Source: Lojkania enalia
Lineage: Eukaryota; Ascomycota; Dothideomycetes; Pleosporales
DNA length: 64,000 bases
Reading direction: 5' to 3'
NCBI GenBank assembly: GCA_010094045.1
Contig: ML986673.1
Location: 91,916-155,915, forward strand
Below the pieces are notes generated by a model. It did not search any database. It was not told the DNA's origin and saw only the letters and a list, made by a program, of their open reading frames with translations. Position 1 is the first letter of the stretch; each line of letters starts with the position of its first letter. Both the position numbers and the translations under genes were made by a program. Positions 21,081 to 31,794 of this stretch are shown here, in pieces.

Positions 21081-23156
21081 CTAATGAATTTCGAACTCTT
21101 GGATATCTCTCAATCCATTCATCATATCTCGGATCGCTTCACCCGCCATGAAGCCAAGAATGAAGCAAGGTCCGATATTAAGGTAGTGGGATCCTTCCGG
21201 TCTCAATACCGATGGTCTCTGGCACTGGAATAGGACACAAACGCGATCTCCTGGCTGCATCGTTCGTGGACCAATCCCCAGATGCCCGTTTAGCGTTTGG
21301 AAGAGTTGAAGTCTTTCATTATTTTTCATTTGCATTTCTGTTCGGCTGCTCAGAGTCTGTGAGACAGATAGAAGTTCTTTAATCAGTTCTCCTTTAAACC
21401 TAGGCTCCCTACCATCGATTTCACCTAACACTTGAGCCCTAAATGCTTCTGGTCCATTTTCTTCATGAAGAAACCCAGCCATGCCCAAGTTGTCTAGGAA
21501 TTCTTCCAGGCTGTCGTCTTGCATGAGATAGAGCCAATTGAGAAGCGCTAATGTATGTAGTTGTATTGCTCCATCACCAAGTTCTAATTTTGTATCATTG
21601 TTGAGATTACGATCATGCAAAAGGACCCGAACCAACGCTTGTAGGCGCGGAAACTCGGGGTTTCGTGTAGCTGTCCAGCCAATGTCATTTAGACAAGAAT
21701 GTATCTGTTCGGACAGAGGCTTTTCTTCTGGACTGTTCCCCGTGACTGAAATTTCGTCACATGATATACCTTGAATATATAGCTTTTCCTTTTCTACGCG
21801 TGGTTTTACAGACGATAGAGGCCATGAAATTCCTTTATTGTCAACGAATAGGCTTGGATTGGAAGGCCCCAAAACCGGTGTGGTTTTCTTTACACAATAG
21901 CGGGAGTCCCAGGCGGGTACCCATGAAGGGAGTTGGATGAATGGCTGTGAAGAGATTATTCGGCCTCGTGAATATGAGCGGATCCAACACGAATTTTGCA
22001 GAATAATGCTAGGAATAATCTTTACAGCCTGGGATGCAAAACTGATGAAAATTTCGCGAGGTGGGAGAGCGTAGTTCGGAATAATAGAGGATTTTACGAT
22101 TCCTAAAAGACCATATATTCTATCCCGTGGATCGCTGGTCCTCAAACGCCTTACATATTGCAATGCATTGTATAGGTCCAAAGGCTCCGTTTTTCGATAA
22201 CTGTCCGTATTGTATAGAGTAGCTCTCGTCTTTTCACCCTGGCACCTACAAAGCCCATCGACATTAGAATGTAACATTGTGGCACCATTAATATAGCTTA
22301 AGTGATACGTTATTCTAAGTGTGAGCGTGGCCAGAATTTGGTTAAAGCCGAAGACCTGACGGAGTTGATCTTTTGCCATGAACATAGACCAGACCTTTTC
22401 GTCCATAAAGAAAGGGCGAGAATATGGTGAGCACGTTGTCGACCATTTCGCAAACCACAAGAGACTGTCTAGGGGAGCGATATCTGTTCCACGACATAGG
22501 TACGCAGTGCAAGGGAGGATCCTTTCCTGGAAAGTCCAAACCCTTGTCCAGTAGGCCACGTTTAGAAGGCGATATATCGATTTCCAGGCAGCGTTAGAAT
22601 ATTTTTCTCCTGCTTCCGCCACGCAAAGAAGATCCTTGTGCTTCCGCAACCAAGCAACCGAGTCTATATTAGTACCTGCTCTGCGCTCAGCCTCGCATAT
22701 TTCTAATACCCGAAATGCTAGGTGGCTGTCATCAGACGCGTCCCCAAGCCAGATCATCACAGACTCAGCCATGCGATAGATTTGCTTCATCAAAAGCACC
22801 TGGTGAGCGCGTTCCTCGTGGTCAGTTTGGTTGATGCATATAGCGCCGATCCATAGGTTGGTGAGGGGCAGCAGCCCGCCACTCGAGCTCGCCACAGCTT
22901 TGAGAAGATCGTAGAGATTTGTGGTGACTTGAAAGGGTTGTTCATCCACATAAACCACTTTATCGGAAATAGAGGTCCCCCAAACATAAGAGAATGCAAC
23001 GAAACTGGGTGCATTATGCCCCAGCTCAACTGTTGTGAGAGTGCATTTTATCGGCTGTTCATCTTCAGTGATTTGTTGTAGATCAAGGAGCCGTATTGTT
23101 TGTCGAGACTTATTAAGAGGGGAATACAAATGAAGAGCACCTCTGCGGTCGCTCAT
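21081..23156 (-). CDS. HET-domain protein, 691 aa
   Basis: Single exon. Block 1 is FVAFSYVWG (residues 52-60), block 2 LWIGAICINQTD (101-112), block 3 YWTRVWTFQERIL (about 202-214). DPRDRIYGLLGI precedes the C-terminal half. The C-terminus has LGIGPRTMQPGDRVCVLFQC and FILGFMAGEAI, the usual HET ending. Block 2 normally reads LWIDAICINQ, so the highly conserved aspartate is glycine here, which may weaken activity. The function is inferred from the family: recognition and cell death at hyphal fusion. The N-terminus (LYSPLNKSRQTIRLLDLQ) resembles the HET gene at 8864. The wrecked HET gene lies directly downstream, convergent. Confidence 0.92.
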   Translation of the reverse strand: MSDRRGALHLYSPLNKSRQTIRLLDLQQITEDEQPIKCTLTTVELGHNAPSFVAFSYVWGTSISDKVVYVDEQPFQVTTNLYDLLKAVASSSGGLLPLTNLWIGAICINQTDHEERAHQVLLMKQIYRMAESVMIWLGDASDDSHLAFRVLEICEAERRAGTNIDSVAWLRKHKDLLCVAEAGEKYSNAAWKSIYRLLNVAYWTRVWTFQERILPCTAYLCRGTDIAPLDSLLWFAKWSTTCSPYSRPFFMDEKVWSMFMAKDQLRQVFGFNQILATLTLRITYHLSYINGATMLHSNVDGLCRCQGEKTRATLYNTDSYRKTEPLDLYNALQYVRRLRTSDPRDRIYGLLGIVKSSIIPNYALPPREIFISFASQAVKIIPSIILQNSCWIRSYSRGRIISSQPFIQLPSWVPAWDSRYCVKKTTPVLGPSNPSLFVDNKGISWPLSSVKPRVEKEKLYIQGISCDEISVTGNSPEEKPLSEQIHSCLNDIGWTATRNPEFPRLQALVRVLLHDRNLNNDTKLELGDGAIQLHTLALLNWLYLMQDDSLEEFLDNLGMAGFLHEENGPEAFRAQVLGEIDGREPRFKGELIKELLSVSQTLSSRTEMQMKNNERLQLFQTLNGHLGIGPRTMQPGDRVCVLFQCQRPSVLRPEGSHYLNIGPCFILGFMAGEAIRDMMNGLRDIQEFEIH

Positions 23157-23813
23157 TATGGAGGTGCACGAGCAATATGATTAAATGAGAGGAAATACTG
23201 AGACCCCAATTTCTTAAATGTTGAAGGCTAAAGGAGCGGGAAAAGATGCACAGCCACTGCTGCGCCACCACAAAATTTGAGTGACAGCAAAGGAACACAA
23301 CCGAAGTATGAGCTAGTGCCAATCTAAAAGTTTAAGTATGGAATGCTATATAACACGTAGAGAAGCGAATTTCTACCTTACGATTTTCTCAGGGCGACCG
23401 CGCAAATACTTTCTCAATTTTTGTCTACGATGAGAGGCAGAGGTTATTTATAGAATACTTCGGTAACGATATCCTAAAAAGTCTAGTTATTGAAGCCAAA
23501 TATCGAAAGGAGTATGCGATGAGGGATGACGCGCAAGACTAGGTCGTCGTCTATGTCGGATTTTCGATTAATGTGCATTGTGGGAACGGTGTTGTCAAAG
23601 CCCATAGAAAAGCGGATAAAAAGGCCTAAGCAAGAAGACGAGAGACCTGTGGATTCAATAATTGGGTTTTTCCTTTTTTTTTTAAAAAAAAAAAACCCGC
23701 CACTTATTGAACTATCTCACTGCGCTATCTTTAACATAAATCACAATTTGGTATCCTTATATTTATATCGTCGCGCCCACCAGCGAATGTCACACCGTAT
23801 CGATAAGGTGTGT
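23157..23813. other. Intergenic; contains an A/T hairpin near 23665
   Basis: Upstream side of the HET gene and downstream side of the lectin gene. No gene is seen. A GGGTTTTT...T(n)A(n)...AAACCC palindrome lies at 23665-23698. Confidence 0.45.
23665..23698. repeat. Perfect-type T/A-run palindrome
   Basis: GGGTTTTTCC, then a T run, an A run and AAACCC, fold into one long AT stem. A similar T/A-run palindrome occurs near 53.2 kb. Confidence 0.6.
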
Positions 23814-25007
23814 TTATGCAAGTCTTGCTCCGTCCATTGAAAAATTTCCACCACAACTCTCCCAGTTACCCCAAACACCGTTGTCGTGTTGTCTCATCCA
23901 CATGGCATTGTCATTTCCAGTACAGGCTACAATAATCTGACCACTTTCAAAGGAGTCTGCAACTGGCGCGCCTCTGCACTGTGAGCCTAAATATTCCCAG
24001 TTTCCCCAGCCGTTATTTCCGGTCCAGGATCGGTGCCAAAGCTATGTGATATTAGCAGAATTATGCATTAGAATTCAGAGAACTTACGCCACCGTCTGAT
24101 CCTCTACCGTAACAATCCATATGGCTGGAATTCCAGGAGACAACAGTAGGCGCGCTAGAAAACGTGCCTCCCATGTTTTGCCAGTTACCCCACCCGCCAG
24201 AGTTTGACCATCCGCGATGCCACATTTGCCCGCCATCGGCTCCTACACCATATACATCCATGAAGCCGTTACCGCGAGACATAAGCTTTACTGAGCTCGC
24301 AAATGTGCCTCCAAGAGATTCCCAGTCTCCCCATACACCACCATTGCGTCGTTTCATCCATAGTGCAGTATTTGTCCCGACGCCTCCAGCTGCCATTTGT
24401 CCAGTATCCCAAGAAGTTGAGGTAGGAGGACTCATGAATGTACCACCGAGAGATTGCCAGTCAGTCCATGCATTGTCGTAAGTTGTGGCCGTCCACATTT
24501 GCTGATCGTTTCCTATTCCGGTTACAGTGAAACTATTAGAGTTGTTCCAGAACGTAGCAGATGGGACTGAATTGAAAGAACCTCCAAGGTTCTCCCAATC
24601 CCCCCATTCATCGTATGATCCCGGGCGATACCAGAACTTCGGACGTTAAAGGTTAGCAATACTTAACGGTGTAGATGTGTGAAGCCATACTCTGCCGTCG
24701 GTTCCGCAGCCCATGACGACTTGAGTTTGGTGCCTTTGGCAAGCTGCACAAATTGGGACATATCTGAAGCCTCCTTGAAGATTTTCCCAACCTGTTTGTG
24801 AGGGGAGCCATTCGTTCCCTTCGGCAAGTAAGTCATAATATCCCAATCAAGCTTGCAAAGTAACTATATTAACTTACCAGTCCAGACTTTGTGTCTTGAC
24901 TGTAGAGATCATCTAGTTAGATTAATACTCTTAGCGGTAGACGGGTTGCGTACTGTTCTATCTTGATGCCAACCGATAGCACTCAATTTGTAAGGTCCTC
25001 CTGACAT
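23814..25007 (-). CDS. PLL-like seven-repeat beta-propeller lectin, 326 aa
   Basis: Five exons: 25007-24954, 24899-24878, 24818-24691, 24636-24088 and 24041-23814. Introns are 54, 59, 54 and 46 bp with GTACGC, GTAAGT, GTATGG and GTAAGT donors, and all junctions keep frame. Seven copies of a blade motif of the type WGxWExLGGxF occur: GWENLQGGF, WGDWENLGGSF, WTDWQSLGGTF, WGDWESLGGTF, WGNWQNMGGTF, WGNWEYLGS and WGNWESCGGNF. This is the repeat of the PLL/PHL (DUF346) family, whose bacterial members are seven-bladed fucose-binding lectins. There is no signal peptide (MSGGPYKLSAIGW start), so a cytosolic lectin is expected. In fungi such lectins are usually thought defensive or self-recognising; here the sugar and role are unknown. 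The first two short exons are the least certain part. Confidence 0.82.
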
Positions 25008-26484
25008 GAGGGTCAGAGAACTATACAGAAGTAGGTTTCCCGCCCTTATTATCGAAGTTAGCCAGCCTTGAAGTGATGCTATTTCAAGACATTGAAGTCT
25101 AAAGGCAATGGATAAATACTCACATGATGGTCACTTAGTTCTACCGAAATAGACTTGTGTCCTGGAGGTTTACTCAAGATTCAAGAGGGTGGAAAATCCC
25201 ACCCGAGTCTCGTTCGCACGCTTGTGGGGCTCATTGTTTATACGTAAATCCCCGCAGGGCCAGACCCCAGGACCTGGATTGACCCTGGACGTCTTTCATG
25301 TTGTCCCACATTGGTCCCAATGATCCATTGCGCCTTCTATATATTGAGTGCAACAATTGGTAACATAACACAAACAAGCAGAAAAGCAGTAGACTGGCAA
25401 TGAATCATGATAAACGTGCTAATTCTCTAAGACGTCGGAGCACAGCCAGTGCACTCCGATGGTTTCCATCATATTTGAGGCTGCTATAAAAGTTCCTCAG
25501 GATCTTATTACCGCGATGGATGGTCTGATACTCATTGCCAATATAGTTCTCTTAGTCTTGGCGGCAGCAACACCAGTGAAGCTCTTGCCTTTTTCATCAA
25601 TTCCAAGCTCGTAAGAGGGCTTGCCAAGCAAGCTACATTATAGATTTACAAGATAGCCTATCTATAGTGGAGAAATGCGGAGCGCGTCTATCAGCGATAA
25701 CTCGACCCAATTCGGCAAGCGATCGGTCACCGGGCCATTCACGTGACTCTAGTCTACACACTTGTACTAAGGGTATGATAGCAGCAACTCTTGCAAAATG
25801 ATATAAAGACTTAAGGAAAATAATTCGGCCTAATTCGCAGAAGTGTTGACTTTGTTTAACTTCAAGCCAATAATAGATTTGAAATTCAGAAAACTCAGTA
25901 TCCCTCGCAAAACTGTTAGGATTGGTCTTGTATTTGTATCGAATGAGCTTTGGTGCCCCGATTTCGGTTCGAGGGACTGATCTAGAATTGTGGTAGTCGG
26001 TCCCGTGAAGGTCGAATGGAATAACTATAAGCACTCCCAGTTCTCCAGTTTTTGATGCGACACGTATCTTTAATCATATTTTATTTCCCCTTTTATGCAT
26101 ATCTCGGAGTCCTATCTAGTACTACATGCTTCCTAACCCTCTACAATTTCGCCCTAGCATTGCTGATTTTAAGGCTTAGAGCGCATAAGTCGCTTCTCGG
26201 TACATTCACCAAACCTTTTCTCGTCCCTGAGAACCTACATCTTTTATAAAGATGTTTTGGATGGAAAAGATTGCCTATAGGAGTACCTAGTCCATTCGTC
26301 TATTATCTACCACGCACGTGGGCCATGGATACAGCAACGAATTAGATGCGAACGCAAATACGAGCTAGTGCGCCCTAGGCATGACATCCCATTACCCCAC
26401 CACGGGCTCTAGAATTTATGAACTTTGCACCTTCGCTGTGTATTCCCATATAACCATAGGGAGAACCGGCTGCTCGCAACAGCA
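25008..26484. other. Intergenic; no recognised gene
   Basis: A 133-codon minus frame (26034-25633) is open but has no motif, no hydrophobic pattern and no splice support, so I do not call it a gene. A CTATATATTG word near 25338 could serve the lectin gene. Confidence 0.4.
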
Positions 26485-27459
26485 ATGTCCTCCCCCACTC
26501 GACCTAAAATTCTCCTCTTCGGCGCCGGTAGCGTAGGGGCCGTCTATCTTTATCTCCTCTCCAAAGTATCAAATGTCACCGCTGTACTCCGTTCAAACTA
26601 CGACTCGGTCAAGGAAAATGGTTTCACAATTAATTCTTCAATATTTGGACAAGGAATTCGCTTTATACCCAATGTCGTTCGCTCTTGTTCCGAAGCCGCG
26701 GAATTAGATTCCCAGCCCTTCGATTACATTCTTATCTGCAGCAAAGCGATACCGGACACCATCCCGAAACTGATGGAGCCAGCCGTAACAAGAGGCCACA
26801 CCATCATCGCACTCTTGCAAAATGGCATCGGCATCGAACAAGAATACGCCGATGCGTTTCCCACGAATCCAATCGTCTCGTGTGTAGTTTACATCCCCGC
26901 GACGCAAAGACCAGCGGGCGTTATCAAGCATGGCGAGATCGAGCTGATAGAAATCGGCGCGTATCCTTCTACCGCTCCAGCAGCACCTGCACTCGCCTTT
27001 ACCAATCTAATGAAAGTTTCGGGCGCCACCGCAGAGTTTTATGAGGATGTGCAGGTTAAAAGGTGGTTCAAGTTGCTTGTCAATGCGAGCTGGAATCCGA
27101 TTTGTGCGTTATCGCTTTCAGCAGATGTCTTTGTAATTCAGTCATCGCCACTAGCAATTGATGTAGTTCTCGATGTCATGTTAGAAGTTAGGGAAATTGC
27201 TCAGGCTTACGGATATGTGTTTTCGAGGGAGCAGGTGGAATTTCAGCTTGACAGGGCAAAGGCGAGGATTCCGATAAATGCGGGGATTGAGCCGAGTATG
27301 CTTCAAGATGTGAAGGAGGGGCGAAGAATAGAGGTCGAGGCTATCGTGGGAAATCCGGTTCGGATGGCGAAAGAGAAAGGAATTAGTTGTGGAAAGCTGG
27401 AGATGTTGTATGTGCTCGCGAAGGCGCTGGATGTTCGTATTGGAACTGGCGACTCATGA
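26485..27459 (+). CDS. Ketopantoate reductase-like protein (ApbA/PanE family), 324 aa
   Basis: Single exon. I chose the ATG at 26485 (MSSPTRPKILLFGAGSVG) rather than the in-frame one 60 bp upstream, because the Rossmann strand should lie close to the N-terminus. The NADP loop is GAGSVG (about residues 13-18). LLQNGIGIE is the usual second motif, and KRWFKLLVNASWNPICAL is the catalytic Lys/Asn region of the family. The C-terminal part (GIEPSMLQDVKEGRRIEVEA, then IVGNPVRMAKE) matches the PanE helical domain with its substrate-binding SMLQD. The reaction in the true enzyme is 2-dehydropantoate to pantoate (CoA synthesis). Fungi hold many paralogues of unknown substrate, so the exact role is open. 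Confidence 0.9.
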   Translation: MSSPTRPKILLFGAGSVGAVYLYLLSKVSNVTAVLRSNYDSVKENGFTINSSIFGQGIRFIPNVVRSCSEAAELDSQPFDYILICSKAIPDTIPKLMEPAVTRGHTIIALLQNGIGIEQEYADAFPTNPIVSCVVYIPATQRPAGVIKHGEIELIEIGAYPSTAPAAPALAFTNLMKVSGATAEFYEDVQVKRWFKLLVNASWNPICALSLSADVFVIQSSPLAIDVVLDVMLEVREIAQAYGYVFSREQVEFQLDRAKARIPINAGIEPSMLQDVKEGRRIEVEAIVGNPVRMAKEKGISCGKLEMLYVLAKALDVRIGTGDS

Positions 27460-27968
27460 TACGGGCATGCTATCAGGCAATAAAGACATGATCATGACTA
27501 AATTTCATATATCTAGAGGTCTTGGTATAGATCTAGAGAATGTTTCATTCTTCGTCGTTATTACCTGCCGCCTGAGTTGGGCGGTGAACCTGTAGCTGTT
27601 TATCGAGTACAACAGCGCTGAGAGCTTTCCTGATACCTCCTTGAAGGCATAGGCTAATAGTTAGGTGATGAATAAAGTATATGTCGTGAATTGGGGGCGA
27701 GAGTCGCGATACACATGAAGATAGCCAGGGTGCAAGATTTTTCTACAACTGGTTATTGGACTCGTAGTCCGTATTAGTTAATTCAGAGTAGTCGTATTCG
27801 CTCTTGCATTAAATCCATAGTGCTTGCCTTCAGCGCGACCTGTCAATTATATATCAATAATTCAAATTGATTTCAAGTAGAATCACTGAGAGACAACGCC
27901 AGATAGAAATCTGAGGGATCTTATTGTTGAAACTGCCTTCTGTATTGCATTAATTCAGAACCTACGCA
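27460..27968. other. Intergenic, 3' flanks of two convergent genes
   Basis: 509 bp between the PanE-like gene and the convergent membrane-protein gene. No gene is seen. Confidence 0.5.
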
Positions 27969-29876
27969 TCAACCTAAACCTTCGGGCTCCGGCCCATTCA
28001 TACCAGGCCATTCCCTCAACTTTCTTTTCCTTCTCGTCACCCGCAAAGTCTCGATCTCTTTGAACAACTCTCTTCCACTACGGATCCACGCCATATCGGC
28101 TCTCTTCTGCGCAGGTACTAGGACCCCATCCGAGGTCTCCACTCGGCACTGCGTCCAAAAGTCCAGCGCCGGCCACAGTGTCGGTTCGGCATCAAATTTG
28201 ATTAGCTCAAGTATGCTTCCTACTACCAAAGCGAGGGTGCATATCGCTAAAGCGAGGCCGCCCATGATGATATAGGCAAGAAGAGTAGCGCGACTAATAT
28301 TAATCCTATATCGCGTATCTGCAAGCGCAACGAATGACGACTTTTCTTGCTGCGCGAAGGCGCCCACATGATCACCGCCCGCACTTGTTCCGTTTGAGCC
28401 TGGCGAAAAGGGCAGAGTAGTCTGAGCTAAGACACCATTCTGGCAGTAGAATAGTGTCATCGCTAGGAGGCTTTGAATGGCATTCACAGCCTTAGGACGT
28501 GCCGTTGGGTTTGTTTTCATCATCTTGCTAATGCGGTACATGTGGCCGGCTACCATACGACCAAAGAAGTGGGTCTGGCCGCCGAGGATTGAATTTGACA
28601 TTGAGGAATAGTCTAGCAGCGTAGTAGCGTTAAGAATGTGGTCCAACGCTGTGAGTATTTCAGATGAATCGATTTTTACAGGACGATTAGACGTCTCTAA
28701 CTTATGTGAGAGAATTCGGCCATCTCGACGATCATATGAGACTGTGGCATTAGCAAAAGAGGGGCGTAATGCCGTAGTGAATCCAGGGCCCCTCTGCCAT
28801 TTGAGGTCACTCCGGCAATCGTTCTTATCAACTAGACTTGCCGGGCACGGAATCACCGCCGCATGAAGCCAGTCATCGCCGCCATCGCTCGTGCAAATCT
28901 GATAGGCACCAGGTCCAGAATGGAAGTCATTACACACCAATGCATTCCGGGATATGTCGATATTATCCCGATATTCTAGTGAGTACACTTGCTGATTGGT
29001 GGAGACGAATACTTGAGTGTCCAAATTTTGAGTAAATGGCAAGCCAGCTTCCAAGTTCTGATATTCCTGAGTAATTAGAACATTTCTGGTGCAGCTAGTG
29101 TCGTTCGATTGAGCCACACCTTTTTCGCAGCCCTCCCTTTTTGCTGAAGAAGGCGTAATGACGACGGCGTGTAGTGGGTTGGAAAGAAATGCGACGTATG
29201 CATTGTTGAATAAAATATCTTCCATTACCCCAAGTTGAGAAGCTACGCTGCCGTTGAAAGGTTCCATCCCGACTGCAAATGGGGTGATTGTCTCTTGAAT
29301 AGGCCTGTACACTGGATAAGTATCAACATTGCCTACTACTTGTTAGTGCAAGCTATATGATTCCTATGAGGGGCTCATACTCATGATCAAGACGCCTAAA
29401 ACAGGGCATGCGAGCTCCGCAATAAGTCGAATCAAACTCATAATCCTAGGTTTCATCGGCCATTGGCTTGCAGGCAGACCTCTACCACATGCAAGCACAA
29501 ATAGACCTAAATGACCTGTGCCGGACTGCAGCGCTAGGAATTGGGACAGGCGAATTCCTTCCGGTCTAGATATAAGTACCCATTGCACTACCTCGAATGT
29601 AGAGTGGATGGAGCCTGCCAGAAACACGCCAGTTGCCTCTGACAGTATTCGAAGAACTAGTATCGTATTCGACGGTGAATCATGAACGAATTTAAATCCA
29701 GAAAATCGTGACTTTTCCGTGGCATAGGCAACGGTCATTAAGAAGAAAACCAGTGCCAATATTGTTGATAGCCATGCCAGTAATGTCTGCCTCGCGAGGC
29801 CCAGGTAGCGACCATCCTTATATGGTATCCAACGCGGAAGCCAGGAGGGTCTCAGACGCTTATGTCGGCGGGCCAT
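27969..29876 (-). CDS. Fungal multi-pass membrane protein of unknown function, 619 aa
   Basis: Exon 1 is 29876-29381 and exon 2 is 29332-27969. The 48-bp intron (GTATGA donor, CTAAC branch, TAG acceptor) joins VLGVLIM to SNVDTYPVYRP in frame. An upstream ATG at 30062 would add 62 residues; I prefer MARRHKRL because RIPYKDGxYxGLAxQTLLAW is the usual N-terminal block. The N-terminal half has about four TM segments (LLAWLSTILALVFFLMTVAY, ILVLRILSEATGVFLAG, GHLGLFVLAC, LAELACPVLGVLIM). A long extracytosolic domain with several cysteines and N-glycosylation sites follows. One TM segment near the end (YIIMGGLALAICTLALVVGS) precedes a short basic tail. This architecture is frequent in Pezizomycotina but its role is unknown. 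Confidence 0.8.
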
Positions 29877-31794
29877 GGAGGCACAGCGTCGACTATATGA
29901 AAGCAACGAAAGCGAGGAATGCGAAGAACAGCAGAACCGCCATTGTGGGGGATCGCGGGGAACCCGTAGACGGTTTTGGTGATATGAACCTTCACGAGAA
30001 GGGAAAGGAGGATCTACAGAAAATACGATGCATAAAAATAGCTGAGGAAAATTAAGCTCCAACTAGTCTTAAACAGGCCTGGATGCTGCCCAAAAGGAAA
30101 GGATTGGGGGCCGATCCCACAAATGGGGGCGTTAAAACACAAAATATGAGGGGCTTGTTAAAGTGCGAAATGAATTACTAACGGATTTGGTGTTAGATAG
30201 GATTACTATATACGCAATTGGTCTAGCCACTCAAAGCGCAAGAAATTAAACAAAGATGTTAAAGGCAAGCTTCTTGAAAGTCCAAATGAAAACAGAACAC
30301 ACTGGGAATCCTTAGGAATGTGTCAAGATAGGCCCTACGATTTGCGGGAAAAATAGGATTGATTATTGTTGGCAAAAGATCTCCCTGGGAACAGATATTT
30401 CTCCACAAGAACAGATTCAAAGTTGGCTTCGGAGAAATCTCTTAAAAGATTCGGGCTCCTACTACTGGGGTGAAGGTTGCTACCCGAAAGTTTTACCCGA
30501 AAGACGGGTTGAACTTAGAGCCACCTTCCTACTGTGCTTTTGTGTCAGCTCACGGAGCGGCGGTCGCATCAGATATTCTTGTCTATAAAGAGGTTATGTA
30601 GACTCACTATCCTTCTAATACGCTCAGAAAGTAACGAGAATGGAGAAAGAGGGCATCTAGAACGAACAAGAGAAGCTGACATTCACTCTATTCATTTTAT
30701 TGGTTCTCATAATCACGAGGACAGCGGATATATTCAGTCAACTTGGAAACGTGCATTCACGCCGGGATGAACCTGGAATTTGCCGTCCAATATCGGCATG
30801 ACCGACATGGCACGCGATTATGGGAGCCAGCGGCGTTAGATCGGGACGGTCCATATGTTGCTTGCACCGCCGATATGATCCTTCTGTTCTAGAAGTATTA
30901 GGGTTCGTTGCCATTAAGGGCTATTCGAAGGGCTTTTTTCATCATCTACCTTTCTATCGGCGCCCTTCTCCCGTCTGCTTGGATCGGGATTAAAATCATT
31001 CAAACGCAACAGGAATCCTGTTTTGTCTCTTCTTACCACATTTCGACTCTTTAGTAATGTTTTTTAACACGTCGCCACGTCTCGAACAATTGCTGAAAAC
31101 GCATTGATTTATGCATCTATACGTTCCCGGCTATAAGATACGGCCTATGTCTTTGGAACCGACCCGAGGATCGACCCTTCGTTTGCTCTGTTTGCGGGCC
31201 ATGTCGTGCAACCTCTTATCACGGCATAAACATCTTAACCACTCATCTTTTGCGATCCTCCCGAACGCGGGATCCCTCGAAGTGACGAGGCTGCGTTTGT
31301 TGCCGTCATTAGCGAGATGATGGCGGTTTTGATTGGACGTCAGCTGGCCCAATCCTTTGGTTCGCGAACGCTGACCAGTAGTGTGGCACCGCTCCCGTCG
31401 GGCTGTTCAATAGCTGCATCTGTCGACGCCTATCAGTTATTCGAATGAGAGGCTTGCAGTTTTGTTTGTTATGGCGTTCTGCTTGCGTGTACCATTTACT
31501 CCATATACGGCTCAACGTACGCCCCAATCGACGGGTAAAATGAAAGTCTTGACGCGACTTGCACCGCATTCGGCGGTCGATGTGCTGGAACAAATAATAT
31601 CGTTTCGGAAGCGAATGCCTTACAGTACTCTTCATGCCTCATTTCAGCGACCTTGCTGTTGACTTTGAAATATCGAACAAGGCTTTCCACAGCGCTCTGT
31701 GACCTCCTTCCGAAATCAATGAAGTGGTTTGTCTTCGTTTCAAGTATTGGCGGTCGTGAAGAGCAATTGCGAATTTAAAACCCAACTGTTCACA
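29877..31794. other. Long intergenic region, no recognised gene
   Basis: About 1.9 kb. Short frames overlap on both strands (for example 31309-31635 minus and 31462-31662 plus) without motifs. The 5' parts of the divergent membrane-protein and rhodopsin-domain genes lie at its two ends. Confidence 0.4.

Noticed and set aside
25633..26034. 133-codon minus frame
   Set aside because: Long enough to notice but no motif, no hydrophobic pattern and no conserved phrase; possible chance frame.
26425..26484. Upstream in-frame ATG for the PanE-like gene
   Set aside because: The extra 20 residues would precede the Rossmann strand without family support; the later ATG fits better.
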